In this document: piece by piece, positions 8,036 to 16,853 of the stretch
How the letters are laid out: each line of letters begins with the position of its first letter
Numbering within the stretch: the stretch's first letter is position 1
Assembly: GCA_965205055.1 (NCBI GenBank)
Contig: OZ242030.1
Span: forward strand, 1,178,001-1,242,000
Direction: 5' to 3'
Source: CBDBBY01 sp965205055
GTDB taxonomy: Bacteria; Pseudomonadota; Alphaproteobacteria; Rhodobacterales; Rhodobacteraceae
DNA length: 64,000 bases
Position numbers and translations under genes: made by a program
Notes under the pieces: generated by a model
The model's input: the letters and a program-made list of their open reading frames with translations, nothing else
What the model was told of the DNA's origin: nothing
The model's database searches: none

Positions 8036-11000
8036 TCAGTGTTTTCGCGCCGATTCTGGATCCGAACTGATCAATTCCGCGGCTCGGCCAATCGCTTCAT
8101 CGACCATTCCCGGATCGGATACCAGAGCATAGTCCCATGATCCAAAATCGCCCGATGCGTTGACGGCTCTTACCCATCGGTGCGCGGCCTGCGCCTTCAC
8201 TTCCTTCAACGGGTCGTAGCCTTTGGTCTCCAGAATCAAGAATCGCTCACCGCCGCCAGCCAGCCGGACGATAAAATCGGGCAGATACTCGTGGTGCTCG
8301 CCGTTGTGCAGATAAGGGATCGCAAATCCAAGTCCAGCGTTCTTGACAAACGCATCTACCAGCTCGCTGTTGTCTAGCCGATAGGCGGCACACTGTTCCC
8401 ACTTGGCAGTATCGGGCACAACGGCATTGATATGACTCTTGACGACGGGATAAGGCTCAAGACGCGTCTCAACATCCACCTCTGCCGTTGAACCCGGCTC
8501 GCGACCGCTTTCAGTGCGCGGCAACTCGGTAGTCTCTCCGTTTAGGTCATCCGGCTGGATTGCTGCGACAAGCCTTTCCAAAAGCCACCCGTACCAAGGC
8601 GACAAAAAGGCATCGACACCCTGTGCCGGCTCTATAGGTCGGACTTTCTCGTGCAGGTATCGTCGGACAATGGTCGCGAGTTGAACGAACATTACATGAG
8701 GCGGAGCGTCGCACCCCGGCTGCTTGCGGTAGTCCCGCGTCAGGTCCCGGGCCATCTCGAACTCCAGACGCTGACGACGCTTGCCCTCACGGAAAGGGTT
8801 GAGATCCACCCGATCAAGGCTTCCGGGACCAACCAGCGATGGCCGCCCCTTATTGCTCAGGAGCCCCGCCTTCATCTCCACCTCCGGCGGAATGTCCATC
8901 GGGTCGAGGTGCAGGGAAGCGACGTTGTCCCAATCCACTTTAACACGGTGCCGGATGCCCAGAATATATCCTTCCACCCGCGGAAACCGAATTTCCAGGT
9001 GCGCCTTCTCGGGCACCGCCCGAATGCGCCAAGTCTCCGGAGCCGGCTTCGGCACACCGTCCGATGGGTTCTCCTTTAGCGGCACGATTTCGAACGGGAT
9101 GCCGAAAACCTTCGCAACTTCCTCGCTCAGTTTTCCGTCTTCCCCCACAGCGTAGCTCGAGCGCCGCAACCCGCGTCCGACAACTTGCTCACAAAGAAGT
9201 TGCGACATGAATGGACGCAAACCGACGATGTGGGTGACAGTGTTGCAGTCCCATCCCTCCGTCAGCATTCCAACGCTAACGATGCAGCGCACATCCCGGC
9301 CGGGCGGATGGAGGGGCCTTTCCAGTTTCGATGCCAGCGCCTCGAATCCTTCCGGGTAGATCGCCCGGCCTTGCCCGTCCCTCGGCCAATCGGTCTTGCC
9401 GACGGTATCGAGCGTCGCGCGCATCCACCGGTCTTCGTCGGCCTTCGCCTGCCCGCTGTCGGATTCGCGCACTACCTTCGTATCCACCCGGATGGTACGA
9501 ATGTCGCCGCCCGCATTTCGCAGTCCGTCAAGACCCGCCGGCGGAATCCCGACCGGAGCCTGGTCCTCAGCAAGCCATTGATACACAACTTTGGCGAGTG
9601 CCGTATTATTGCATACGATGATAAATACAGGTGGGCGGCAATCGCCCTCTCGCTGTTCCCATTCCTTCCGCAGTGCTTCCCAAAGTCCGCCGAGCATGGC
9701 CAGCGGCACGTGCGCGTACTTCAGCACAGCCTCCGGCTTCACCCCGGAGCGCCGCCCGCCGCGTTCCGCAGGGGTTAGTCGAGGCAGAATCCAGCGCCAG
9801 ATGTTGAAATATCCGGGAACCGCGCTGCCGCTGGTATCTCGCACCGCAAGCTGCGGTATCTTGACCAGACCCGACTCGATGGCGTCGATGAGCCCGAAAT
9901 CACTCACTACCCAAGGAAACGGCCGGTTGGTGTCTCTTCCCGCTCCGCCCAGAAAATAGGGAGTCGCTGACAAGTCGATGCATTGGTTGATGCCTCGATG
10001 CTTGTGTATGCGGTCGAGTCCGTCGACCCACACGGTCGCCTCGCGACAGAATTCCTCGTAGTCGTCGTCTTCGCCGAAATAGTCCTTCTCGTCTTCATCC
10101 TTTTCCGATCGCCGAATGCGATAAGCATGATGTGCCTCGTCGTTCATGACCAGAATGTTGCCTTTGCCTCCGATCTCGCGCCCTAGAACGCGCTCGATAA
10201 GCTTGGCATCGCTTTCGACGTAGCGAACCGAATCCACCAGCACCGACTCGAGGTTTCCCTGCCGATCCCGTTTCTCCTCAATGATGGTGATCAAACCGGC
10301 GGCCTTATGCAGCTCGAGAGCATCCAAGGTCAGGTAGCGCTTTCCGCGCAAAGTCGCCGTTTTGCGTCCGATTCGGATGGTCTCCCGGGTCCTCAATTCC
10401 CGCCCGGCACGAAGCACCTTTGCAGTTTGCCCTGCAACCTGGATGCTTTTCGGTTCAAATACGTGCCAATTCGTGACGAGGACGCATCCCCGCGCGAGTT
10501 GCGGCATGAGATGCGACGGAACAAGGTCGCGCGTACGGTAAAGGCTCGCTTCGCCGCCTTGCGGCCTGAGTTCCTCCAGTCGATTGCGGATCGTAACGTT
10601 TGGGCAGACTACAAGCACCACGTCCGAATAGCGCGCATTGTTTCTGTCAGCTATCTTGTTGAGAATGCTCCATGCCGCCAGCATTCCCATAACCGTCGTC
10701 TTGCCTGTGCCGGTCGCCATCTTGCAGGCATGGCGTCGAAAGGCCTGCATTCCTTCGGTTTGCGCCTCCGCGCCCGGCTGATCGACCGGAACGTCGATTC
10801 CTTGGAGGAAGTCCGCTCGCGCCTCGGCGAGGAAGATAATTGTCTCGGCGGCTTCCATCTGGGCGAAAAACAGCTTGTGCCGACGCCCTTCCCTGCGCCA
10901 GTAGCGCAGCAACTCCATTGTCGTTCTGGTCACGCCGCCCTCGCCGCGCAGCGCCAAGGGCCTCCACTCGGAAAGCTTGTCGCGAATTCGGTTGACCAGC

Positions 11001-11191
11001 TTGAGCTCGATGGCCGTTCCGGCGTTCGTCCCGTAATCCTGCGCTTCGTGTCCGGGCGGCCGATAAAAATACATGGCGGGCCGTCGACCGGAACGTTGCT
11101 CCGGCGGGTCGTGCTCTGAGATACGCCAATATGCCTTCGGTTCCTCGAAAGGCGAGTTGAGGATTGGTTCGGGAACCTCGTGCGCGTTCAT
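8036..11191 (-). CDS. Type III-like restriction helicase-nuclease (BPTD_3080-like)
   Basis: 1051 residues. It is an SF2 helicase with a C-terminal nuclease: Walker A ATGTGKTT (about 157-164), the DEAD-like box NDEAHHAYR (about 350), motif V/VI region LTEGWDCNTVTHIVGLRP and QVVGRGLRR (about 660-695), then a PD-(D/E)XK-type end, EYLPDFIVRL followed by ILETKGYD (about 960-985). The N-terminus (PEPILNSPFEEP, then GRRPAMYFYRPP) is typical of the large restriction proteins often annotated BPTD_3080 family, related to type III Res subunits. It should cut foreign DNA after ATP-driven translocation, guided by or opposed to the methyltransferase encoded upstream. Its start overlaps the preceding ATPase gene by 4 bp. 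Confidence 0.85.
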   Translation of the reverse strand: MNAHEVPEPILNSPFEEPKAYWRISEHDPPEQRSGRRPAMYFYRPPGHEAQDYGTNAGTAIELKLVNRIRDKLSEWRPLALRGEGGVTRTTMELLRYWRREGRRHKLFFAQMEAAETIIFLAEARADFLQGIDVPVDQPGAEAQTEGMQAFRRHACKMATGTGKTTVMGMLAAWSILNKIADRNNARYSDVVLVVCPNVTIRNRLEELRPQGGEASLYRTRDLVPSHLMPQLARGCVLVTNWHVFEPKSIQVAGQTAKVLRAGRELRTRETIRIGRKTATLRGKRYLTLDALELHKAAGLITIIEEKRDRQGNLESVLVDSVRYVESDAKLIERVLGREIGGKGNILVMNDEAHHAYRIRRSEKDEDEKDYFGEDDDYEEFCREATVWVDGLDRIHKHRGINQCIDLSATPYFLGGAGRDTNRPFPWVVSDFGLIDAIESGLVKIPQLAVRDTSGSAVPGYFNIWRWILPRLTPAERGGRRSGVKPEAVLKYAHVPLAMLGGLWEALRKEWEQREGDCRPPVFIIVCNNTALAKVVYQWLAEDQAPVGIPPAGLDGLRNAGGDIRTIRVDTKVVRESDSGQAKADEDRWMRATLDTVGKTDWPRDGQGRAIYPEGFEALASKLERPLHPPGRDVRCIVSVGMLTEGWDCNTVTHIVGLRPFMSQLLCEQVVGRGLRRSSYAVGEDGKLSEEVAKVFGIPFEIVPLKENPSDGVPKPAPETWRIRAVPEKAHLEIRFPRVEGYILGIRHRVKVDWDNVASLHLDPMDIPPEVEMKAGLLSNKGRPSLVGPGSLDRVDLNPFREGKRRQRLEFEMARDLTRDYRKQPGCDAPPHVMFVQLATIVRRYLHEKVRPIEPAQGVDAFLSPWYGWLLERLVAAIQPDDLNGETTELPRTESGREPGSTAEVDVETRLEPYPVVKSHINAVVPDTAKWEQCAAYRLDNSELVDAFVKNAGLGFAIPYLHNGEHHEYLPDFIVRLAGGGERFLILETKGYDPLKEVKAQAAHRWVRAVNASGDFGSWDYALVSDPGMVDEAIGRAAELISSDPESARKH

Positions 11192-12858
11192 GGCTCGACC
11201 CCGAAGGCGCGGCAGATCGCATCGAGCTTTTCGCCCACTTCGGGATGAATCTCTTCCAGAAGCATCTGCGCTGCGATTTCGTGATAGCGGGTGTAAGGCA
11301 GGTCGTGGATCCCGGCCGCTTCAAGCAATGGGGGCAGAAGCCGCTTTCGGGCCTTGGTAACGTTCAGAAATTCATGGTTTCCGAGCGGCTCCCGCACAAC
11401 CGCTGGTGGAAAATGATTGCGCCAATAAGTGAGCATGTCGTCGACATGCGGCTCGGCGGCATCGGTCCCGACCATGAACTCGACAAAGCGGATTAGAGAA
11501 TTGGGGTGGAGCAGGTAGCTCTCGATCTCGCAACGCCGCCAACGGAGCCGCTGCAGGCCCGCGCCCGTGATTGCGCTGTCTTGAATGCCGGAGTGCGCGT
11601 CGCCGTCGATTAGCACAAGACCGGACAGGTCGTCCCGAACCAGCCGCAAGGCATCGAAGTGATCCTCTGCCTTGATCCCCTTAGTCCTTGGTTGTCCTTC
11701 TTGAGATTGGAATACCGTCGGCTTCCACATCACCTCCGTCGACAGCAATCTGTCGGCACGGTGTCCAAGTCTGGCGGCCCAGGCGCGCAGGATGCTGATA
11801 TCGGTGAAGCCTTCTACATATAGGATGCCTTGCGTATCGCACGCCTGCATTACATCGGCGTTGCTCAAAACGCGAAGCGAGGAAACGAGGCGATCCCTCT
11901 CCACATTGTCGGCGATTCTTCGCGGCTCGTCCAGCAATGCGTAGAGCTCGCGCGGCTCTGCCGAATTGATAACCACCTCGGAATGCGTCGCAATGACTAG
12001 CTGCGATCGTTGCTGTGCAGCTGCAGTCTTCAGCTCGTGATAGATGACGTCTTGAAGAATCACGTGTAGATGGGCATCCGGCTCGTCCAGAAGCAAAATC
12101 GCGCTGGGCCGCGTGTAAAGAAATGCGAGAAGCATCAAGACTTGCTGAAACCCGCTGCCTGCGCTGGCGATATCAAAACGGGGATGCTCTTCGTCAACCG
12201 CGCCCGCGACTCGGTATTCTGCTATGATATCCGCGCCGCCCGTTTCGGGAGGCAGAATTTCGTAACCGAACAGCTTCTCGATGGATGACTGGATTCGCTC
12301 CCAAGCGACCTCATTACGGCTTGCTTCCGCCAGCAAATTGCGCAAAACCTCGCCGGGGCGCCCGAGTCCAAGGAGTTGCTCAATCTTCGGTAGGTGATAA
12401 AGCGGCTCATCAATCCCAAGCCCGGTCATCGACGGCACGAACACCGTTTGAGGGTCAAGGCTTCGCAGCGTTTCCGCCGACGCATCAGCCTTGGGCCTGA
12501 CATAGATCTGCTCGGTGCTGTCGGGGATGAATTCCATCGTCACCGACCAGCCCGCATTGTGTCGCAACTCAATCTCGATCCGCTCCCGATATCGTCTATC
12601 CTTCCAGAGGAAATCGAAACTCCGCAGCGGAACCGCCGAGAACGCATGCCTAGCGATCGGCGCCTTTGCGTACCCCTGTCTCGAATTGAAGTCGTTGAGC
12701 TCCCGCCATCGCCGCAACGCGAGCGCCCACGACGCTATGGCCTGAAGGACTGTCGTCTTGCCGGTGTTGTTTGGGCCGGCAAGAACCACATGCCCCGGCA
12801 AGCGAAATTCGACGTCCTCGAATCGCTTGAAACCGCGGATGCGGACCGCATTAATCAC
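11188..12858 (-). CDS. AAA family ATPase, OLD-nuclease-like
   Basis: 556 residues. The N-terminus is an SMC/RecF-type ATPase: INAVRIRGFKRFEDVEF, Walker A GPNNTGKTT (29-37), signature-like SAGSGFQQVLMLLAF, Walker B AILLLDEPDAHLH and the switch ATHSEVVINSA. A TOPRIM-like half follows (LYVEGFTDISILRAWA, then LVLIDGDAHSG, then RRCEIESYLLHP), as in OLD-family proteins. It sits in the middle of the operon with 4-bp overlaps to both the methyltransferase and the helicase-nuclease. It is therefore probably a dedicated third component, perhaps a DNA-sensing or nuclease subunit, rather than a bystander. Confidence 0.82.
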   Translation of the reverse strand: MINAVRIRGFKRFEDVEFRLPGHVVLAGPNNTGKTTVLQAIASWALALRRWRELNDFNSRQGYAKAPIARHAFSAVPLRSFDFLWKDRRYRERIEIELRHNAGWSVTMEFIPDSTEQIYVRPKADASAETLRSLDPQTVFVPSMTGLGIDEPLYHLPKIEQLLGLGRPGEVLRNLLAEASRNEVAWERIQSSIEKLFGYEILPPETGGADIIAEYRVAGAVDEEHPRFDIASAGSGFQQVLMLLAFLYTRPSAILLLDEPDAHLHVILQDVIYHELKTAAAQQRSQLVIATHSEVVINSAEPRELYALLDEPRRIADNVERDRLVSSLRVLSNADVMQACDTQGILYVEGFTDISILRAWAARLGHRADRLLSTEVMWKPTVFQSQEGQPRTKGIKAEDHFDALRLVRDDLSGLVLIDGDAHSGIQDSAITGAGLQRLRWRRCEIESYLLHPNSLIRFVEFMVGTDAAEPHVDDMLTYWRNHFPPAVVREPLGNHEFLNVTKARKRLLPPLLEAAGIHDLPYTRYHEIAAQMLLEEIHPEVGEKLDAICRAFGVEP

Positions 12859-15608
12859 GCCTCGTTCTCTGCCTCCGACAGCGGTTTGACGACCATAAGT
12901 TCGTTGCCGCGGTCGTCTACGACCTTGACCGCGATCTGGCCGTGCTCACCAGCACTGAACGGAACGCTGATCGTTCCCGATAGGTGCGGCCATACCCTCT
13001 CGTCGAATTCGCTGCGCAGCGAGCGCTTGAGGCCCTCCCACGCTGAAGTCCGGGGAAAGAATGCCTGACAGACATGGAAACAGAGCCCATTATAGTCGGT
13101 ATCAAGAAACCACGCCGGCACGTCGGCACCGTCCCGGTGATCGGAATCCATATTCACGGGATCGAACACATCATAGCCGAGCAGTTCTACGCGGTAGTCT
13201 CTGTCTTCAGACTGCTTGATCCGCGCATCCGGCAGGCCGCAGACCGCAAAAATCTGGCTCGACCGCATGTTCTTGAGCAAATCTCCCATCACCAAATCCA
13301 TGCTCGCCTGAACCCACGTTGCAGGAACGCCAACCGTCTGTTCACAATTCTCGATCATCCGCCGCGCGTCCGGCTGAATGACGAACCCGATCACGTAAAG
13401 ATGGTCGTAACTCTTGGCGTAGGCCTCGCGCGCCGCATCGAACACCAGCTTTTCCGCAACCGCGCCGTTTTCCGGGCCGAATACGATGGCCGCGTTCTGC
13501 TCCCGATCACCTTCAATCAACGCTTCCGCCGACAGACTCATGGTCCGCGCGGGTCGCCGAACGTTGGCGAATACAACCCGCTGCCCGCCTCCGACATGCA
13601 GTCCCGGAGAACGCCGCAGAACCTCAATCATGCGCTCGACATGATTCCCATGGGCGTCGACAGAGACAGTGTCCCCCGAGTCCTCCTCGCCGTCGCCGTC
13701 CAAGTCTACAGGAGTCGGAATCGTCGCCTCAATGCAGTATGGGCCGCTCACCCGCGTCACGTTTCCATCCTTCTCCGGCCGGTCGAACAGCACTTCTTCC
13801 TTAGTCGGCTCGTTTCGAGCAATTGATTTGAGCGTGACGTGCGGCACGATGCCGCCCACTTCCTCGCCCTTCTGGTTTTGCCTTCGCAGATAATTGAATC
13901 CACCGGCGGGGCCGCGTTTTGGATCCTTGAGACTGTAGAACTCAAAGGCACTCGTAAGCATCCGTTGCCGCGCCAGCGCGATGGGAACGCGAGATGTATC
14001 GCAGGTTATCCAGCGCCTCCCCCATTTCTCCGCGCACCACGCGGTCGTTCCAGACCCGCAGGTCGGATCAAACACCAGATCACCCGGATCCGACGTCATC
14101 AGCAGGCAGCGCTCGACGACCTTCATATTGGTCTGAACGACGTAACGCTTCTCGTCTGTGAAACTGCCGGTCAGCGTGTCGGTCCAAAGATTGCCGCGCT
14201 CTTTGTAGGGGAAGTCCGACGCGAAGCGCCGATACCGAAGGCTATTGGCCGCGACATGGATGCGGTCAGCTGCTGCGAGGCGTTCTAGACCCTCCGGATA
14301 GTTGGGCTTCCAATGTGAATTGGCACCTGGGTCGTAAGTCTTGCCCTTGAACTCGAAGGGCTGCGGCACTCCCGCTGCACCTTGGGCTTGCAGGTTGTCC
14401 GGTCCATAGAGTCGGGCGCCGTCCGGCAAAGGCACTTTCCCCCGTCTCTCGGCGGCGAGCACGCCCCGAAAACTGCCGTCCGGCAGCAGGACCCAGCGTG
14501 CGTTGCCTTCGCCGAGTACCGCCGGCTGTTCCTCGAACAGCTTGCGCATCTTCATCCGCTCCGGATCCTTCGCATACCACAACAGGAAATCGCCGAGCGT
14601 CGGCAGTGTACGGGTCGCAAAACCAGATGTGGTCTGAAAACTGATCTGCGAGACGAAGCATTCCGCGCCGAAAACCTCGTCCATTACCTCGCGCACATGA
14701 TGCAGGTTGGTATCCGACATCTGCACGAAGATGCTGCCCGACGGATGGAGCAATTCCCGTGCCAGCAGCAGCCGATCTCGCAAATAAGTAAGATAGGAAT
14801 GCAAGCCGAGTTCCCAAGTGTCCCGGTACGCCTGCACCATCTCCGGTTCGCGCGCCATGTCCTCGTCCGCGCCGTGAGTCACGCCGCGCTTGCGCACGAA
14901 AGGTTGGAAGTTTGACCCGAATTTCACCGCATATGGCGGATCAATGTAGATCGTCTGGACTTGTCCGCCGAGACCCTCGTAGCCAATCAGCGAATTCATC
15001 ACCACAAGCGAATCGCCTAGAATTAACCGGTTTACCCAGCCGTCCTGGTGCTCATAGGCTTTGAGAAGCCTGTCGTGCAAAGGCAAATCGCTTTCACCGA
15101 AAAGATCGAACAAGCTCGGCTGGCGGTCGCGCGAATGCCCTTTCAGAGTTTCCAGGATTGCTGCGGTAGACAGTCGTTCATGGACGAATAGTGGCAGGGT
15201 CGGCACGTCGAAGGAGATCCGCTCCGCCTTCCCGGCCCAATTGAGGAACGGCCTTGAGAGCGTCTTTAGAGCGGCGGCATCCTCTCTAACCTTGGCGAGT
15301 GCCTTTGCAGCGGCGGAAAGTCCGCCCCCGGAAAGCTCGCCCGCCGCGACCATTGTCTCAAGTTGCGCGATCCCGTCCTGCAACGCTGCGATCTTCGCTT
15401 CGGCCTGTTCGCGCGCCGGATTCTGTCCGTCCCAGTCGAGCGCCGGCGACAACGAAGAATCGTATCGGTAGGCGGTCGGGACTTTCTTCTTCCTGAACTG
15501 CGCCTGCGTGCCGACATCGGGCCGCAAAGCCATGCTTGCTTCCGGGTGCCTGTACCCTTCGGCATATCGCTCCGTTTCAATACCTCTCGTTGGCATCATC
15601 TTGTTCAT
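12855..15608 (-). CDS. Site-specific DNA methyltransferase (type III Mod-like, beta class)
   Basis: 917 residues. Motif IV DPPY (223-226, in YIDPPYAVKFGS) comes before motif I (VFDPTCGSGTTAWCAEKWG, about 530), the beta-class order for N6-adenine or N4-cytosine methyltransferases. A coiled region precedes the catalytic part (AEAKIAALQDGIAQLETMV), and a long C-terminal region carries the target-recognition function by analogy to Mod subunits. It is the first gene of the three-gene operon. The ATG at 15608 is used; a purine-rich AAAGGGGCGAG lies upstream, somewhat far. The methyl mark should protect host DNA from the downstream nuclease. Confidence 0.88.
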   Translation of the reverse strand: MNKMMPTRGIETERYAEGYRHPEASMALRPDVGTQAQFRKKKVPTAYRYDSSLSPALDWDGQNPAREQAEAKIAALQDGIAQLETMVAAGELSGGGLSAAAKALAKVREDAAALKTLSRPFLNWAGKAERISFDVPTLPLFVHERLSTAAILETLKGHSRDRQPSLFDLFGESDLPLHDRLLKAYEHQDGWVNRLILGDSLVVMNSLIGYEGLGGQVQTIYIDPPYAVKFGSNFQPFVRKRGVTHGADEDMAREPEMVQAYRDTWELGLHSYLTYLRDRLLLARELLHPSGSIFVQMSDTNLHHVREVMDEVFGAECFVSQISFQTTSGFATRTLPTLGDFLLWYAKDPERMKMRKLFEEQPAVLGEGNARWVLLPDGSFRGVLAAERRGKVPLPDGARLYGPDNLQAQGAAGVPQPFEFKGKTYDPGANSHWKPNYPEGLERLAAADRIHVAANSLRYRRFASDFPYKERGNLWTDTLTGSFTDEKRYVVQTNMKVVERCLLMTSDPGDLVFDPTCGSGTTAWCAEKWGRRWITCDTSRVPIALARQRMLTSAFEFYSLKDPKRGPAGGFNYLRRQNQKGEEVGGIVPHVTLKSIARNEPTKEEVLFDRPEKDGNVTRVSGPYCIEATIPTPVDLDGDGEEDSGDTVSVDAHGNHVERMIEVLRRSPGLHVGGGQRVVFANVRRPARTMSLSAEALIEGDREQNAAIVFGPENGAVAEKLVFDAAREAYAKSYDHLYVIGFVIQPDARRMIENCEQTVGVPATWVQASMDLVMGDLLKNMRSSQIFAVCGLPDARIKQSEDRDYRVELLGYDVFDPVNMDSDHRDGADVPAWFLDTDYNGLCFHVCQAFFPRTSAWEGLKRSLRSEFDERVWPHLSGTISVPFSAGEHGQIAVKVVDDRGNELMVVKPLSEAENEA

Positions 15609-15905
15609 GGTCTCGATACTCGCCCCTTTGTTTTCAAATTACCCGCCAGCCTTGCGACGGTCAAACAATGCCCGAAGCGAGAGCGCATCCCATTTAACGT
15701 CTGCCAGCCCTCGCGGAAGGTCGGAGCACGAAGCGCAGGGCATTCTGATCCATAACTCGGACCTAGGCATGGAACATGTGTCCATTCAATCAGCCGAACG
15801 CAAGCCCAAGCCGGCACCAGCTGTCGGCCGGAAGCTATTGCATCGCTTTGGCCAAATGCGTCATCAGACTGTTCAAGGCAGCAGTCATCAAGCAATTCCG
15901 CGTTT

Positions 15906-16106
15906 TGAAAACCGTCGGCCTGAATCGCCCAAGTCATCGATTCGAATCCCCGAAGTTGGCGCAGAATGGAGTCCTGCCATTCTCGACCATAGATTCCGCT
16001 GAAACTCCAATTTCCTACCTTATCCGAACTACAGAGCATCCAAACGATCATTTGATCATTGCTAAGAGACTTATTGTGGTCTGGACGTCGGCGAGACTTC
16101 TTCTGG
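15906..16106 (-). pseudogene. Fragment of a Panacea-type toxin gene (partner of 31318-31797)
   Basis: The minus strand reads QKKSRRRPDHN, then IVWMLCSSDKVGNWSFSGIY, then GFESMTWA. The intact protein at 31318-31797 has QKKSRRRPSHN, IVWKLGSLDKGGNWSFSGIS and DFESMTWA at the same spacing. Only the N-terminal half survives. It is fused at its 5' side, at about 16106, to the truncated gshA copy. Confidence 0.7.
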
Positions 16107-16109
16107 GCG

Positions 16110-16405
16110 GACTCCCATCCGAACCTGTCGCGAAGACCTTCCAGAATGGTTTTGACCGAGCAGCGGCCATCGTAGGGCAGAAGCCGGTGTCGGAGTGCCG
16201 AAAGCCGAATTTCTCGTGCTCGGTTCCAATCAGCCAATTGCTTTTCGGCTTGCAGCCGTCGCAAAGGTATTGCGCAAGCTGCTCCGCTCTTTCGATCAGG
16301 CCCTTGCCGGATTGGGACATGGACATAGAATTCGATTCCGGCGCCGAAGGTGAATCTGCGCACCAGAGTCGATGCTCGACGAACTTCAAGTCAGGAAATG
16401 AATGG
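16110..16405 (-). pseudogene. Truncated duplicate of the gshA 5' region
   Basis: From the ATG at 16326 this reads MSMSQSGKGLIERAEQLAQY, then LCDGCKPKSNWLIGTEHEKF, like authentic gshA. After a shift it continues YDGRCSVKTILEGLRDRFGW and then runs into the toxin fragment. At least one frameshift separates the two halves. The duplicated block includes about 70 bp of upstream sequence, so the copy once had the same promoter region. It cannot encode a working enzyme. Confidence 0.8.
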
Positions 16406-16634
16406 GCGATGGCGGAAATCGCCTTGGTCGGCGATTGAGTTCCTCATGACAGGCTGCATCGCTTTTGAAATTCTCCGCAGCATTTTCCGCTCGATCTGTT
16501 CGGATTGTCCGAGCAAAGGCACGGATTGGATTGGCGCCTCCCTTCGAAATCCTCCCGTTGAAATCTGCCATCTTCGGCCTTCGTCAAAGTCGGCGACGGG
16601 AACACAATATCATAGCCCAAAGACGGAATTACCG

Positions 16635-16716
16635 GGTCAGAGAACAAAAGGCTAAACAAACGAGCCAGAAACTAAAAGGACGATCAATGTCAGAGATAAG
16701 GCAGACCCCGAAGGGG
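16635..16716 (+). repeat. IS3-like left-end remnant, copy 2
   Basis: GGCTAAACAAACGAGCCAGA, then AACTAAAAGGACGATCA, lead into ATGTCAGAGATAAGGCAGAC. The same order occurs at 27327-27420, where the ATG begins MSERKHTP. The match is weaker than between copies 1 and 3 and its outer end is missing. Confidence 0.45.
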
Positions 16717-16755
16717 GTAACCTTTGGACTCCTAAAATGGGTTATTTTTGGAAAC

Positions 16756-16784
16756 TTGTTGACATAGAAATCATATTATACAAT
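16756..16784 (+). promoter_or_regulatory. Possible sigma-70-like promoter for the 377-aa gene
   Basis: TTGTTG at 16756-16761 and TACAAT at 16779-16784 are 17 bp apart in an AT-rich island. An overlapping TTGACA at 16759 is spaced too closely (14 bp). The -10 lies 70 bp before the ATG at 16854. Confidence 0.35.
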
Positions 16785-16853
16785 TTTTTAAGCAAGAACT
16801 CAATCTGAGGGTAGTTGCGGCGAAAGCCAGAACGCCGAGCGGTACCTAAATAG

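Noticed and set aside
16759..16784. TTGACA with TACAAT as a perfect promoter
   Set aside because: The spacing is only 14 bp; the overlapping TTGTTG gives 17 bp and is preferred, with low confidence.
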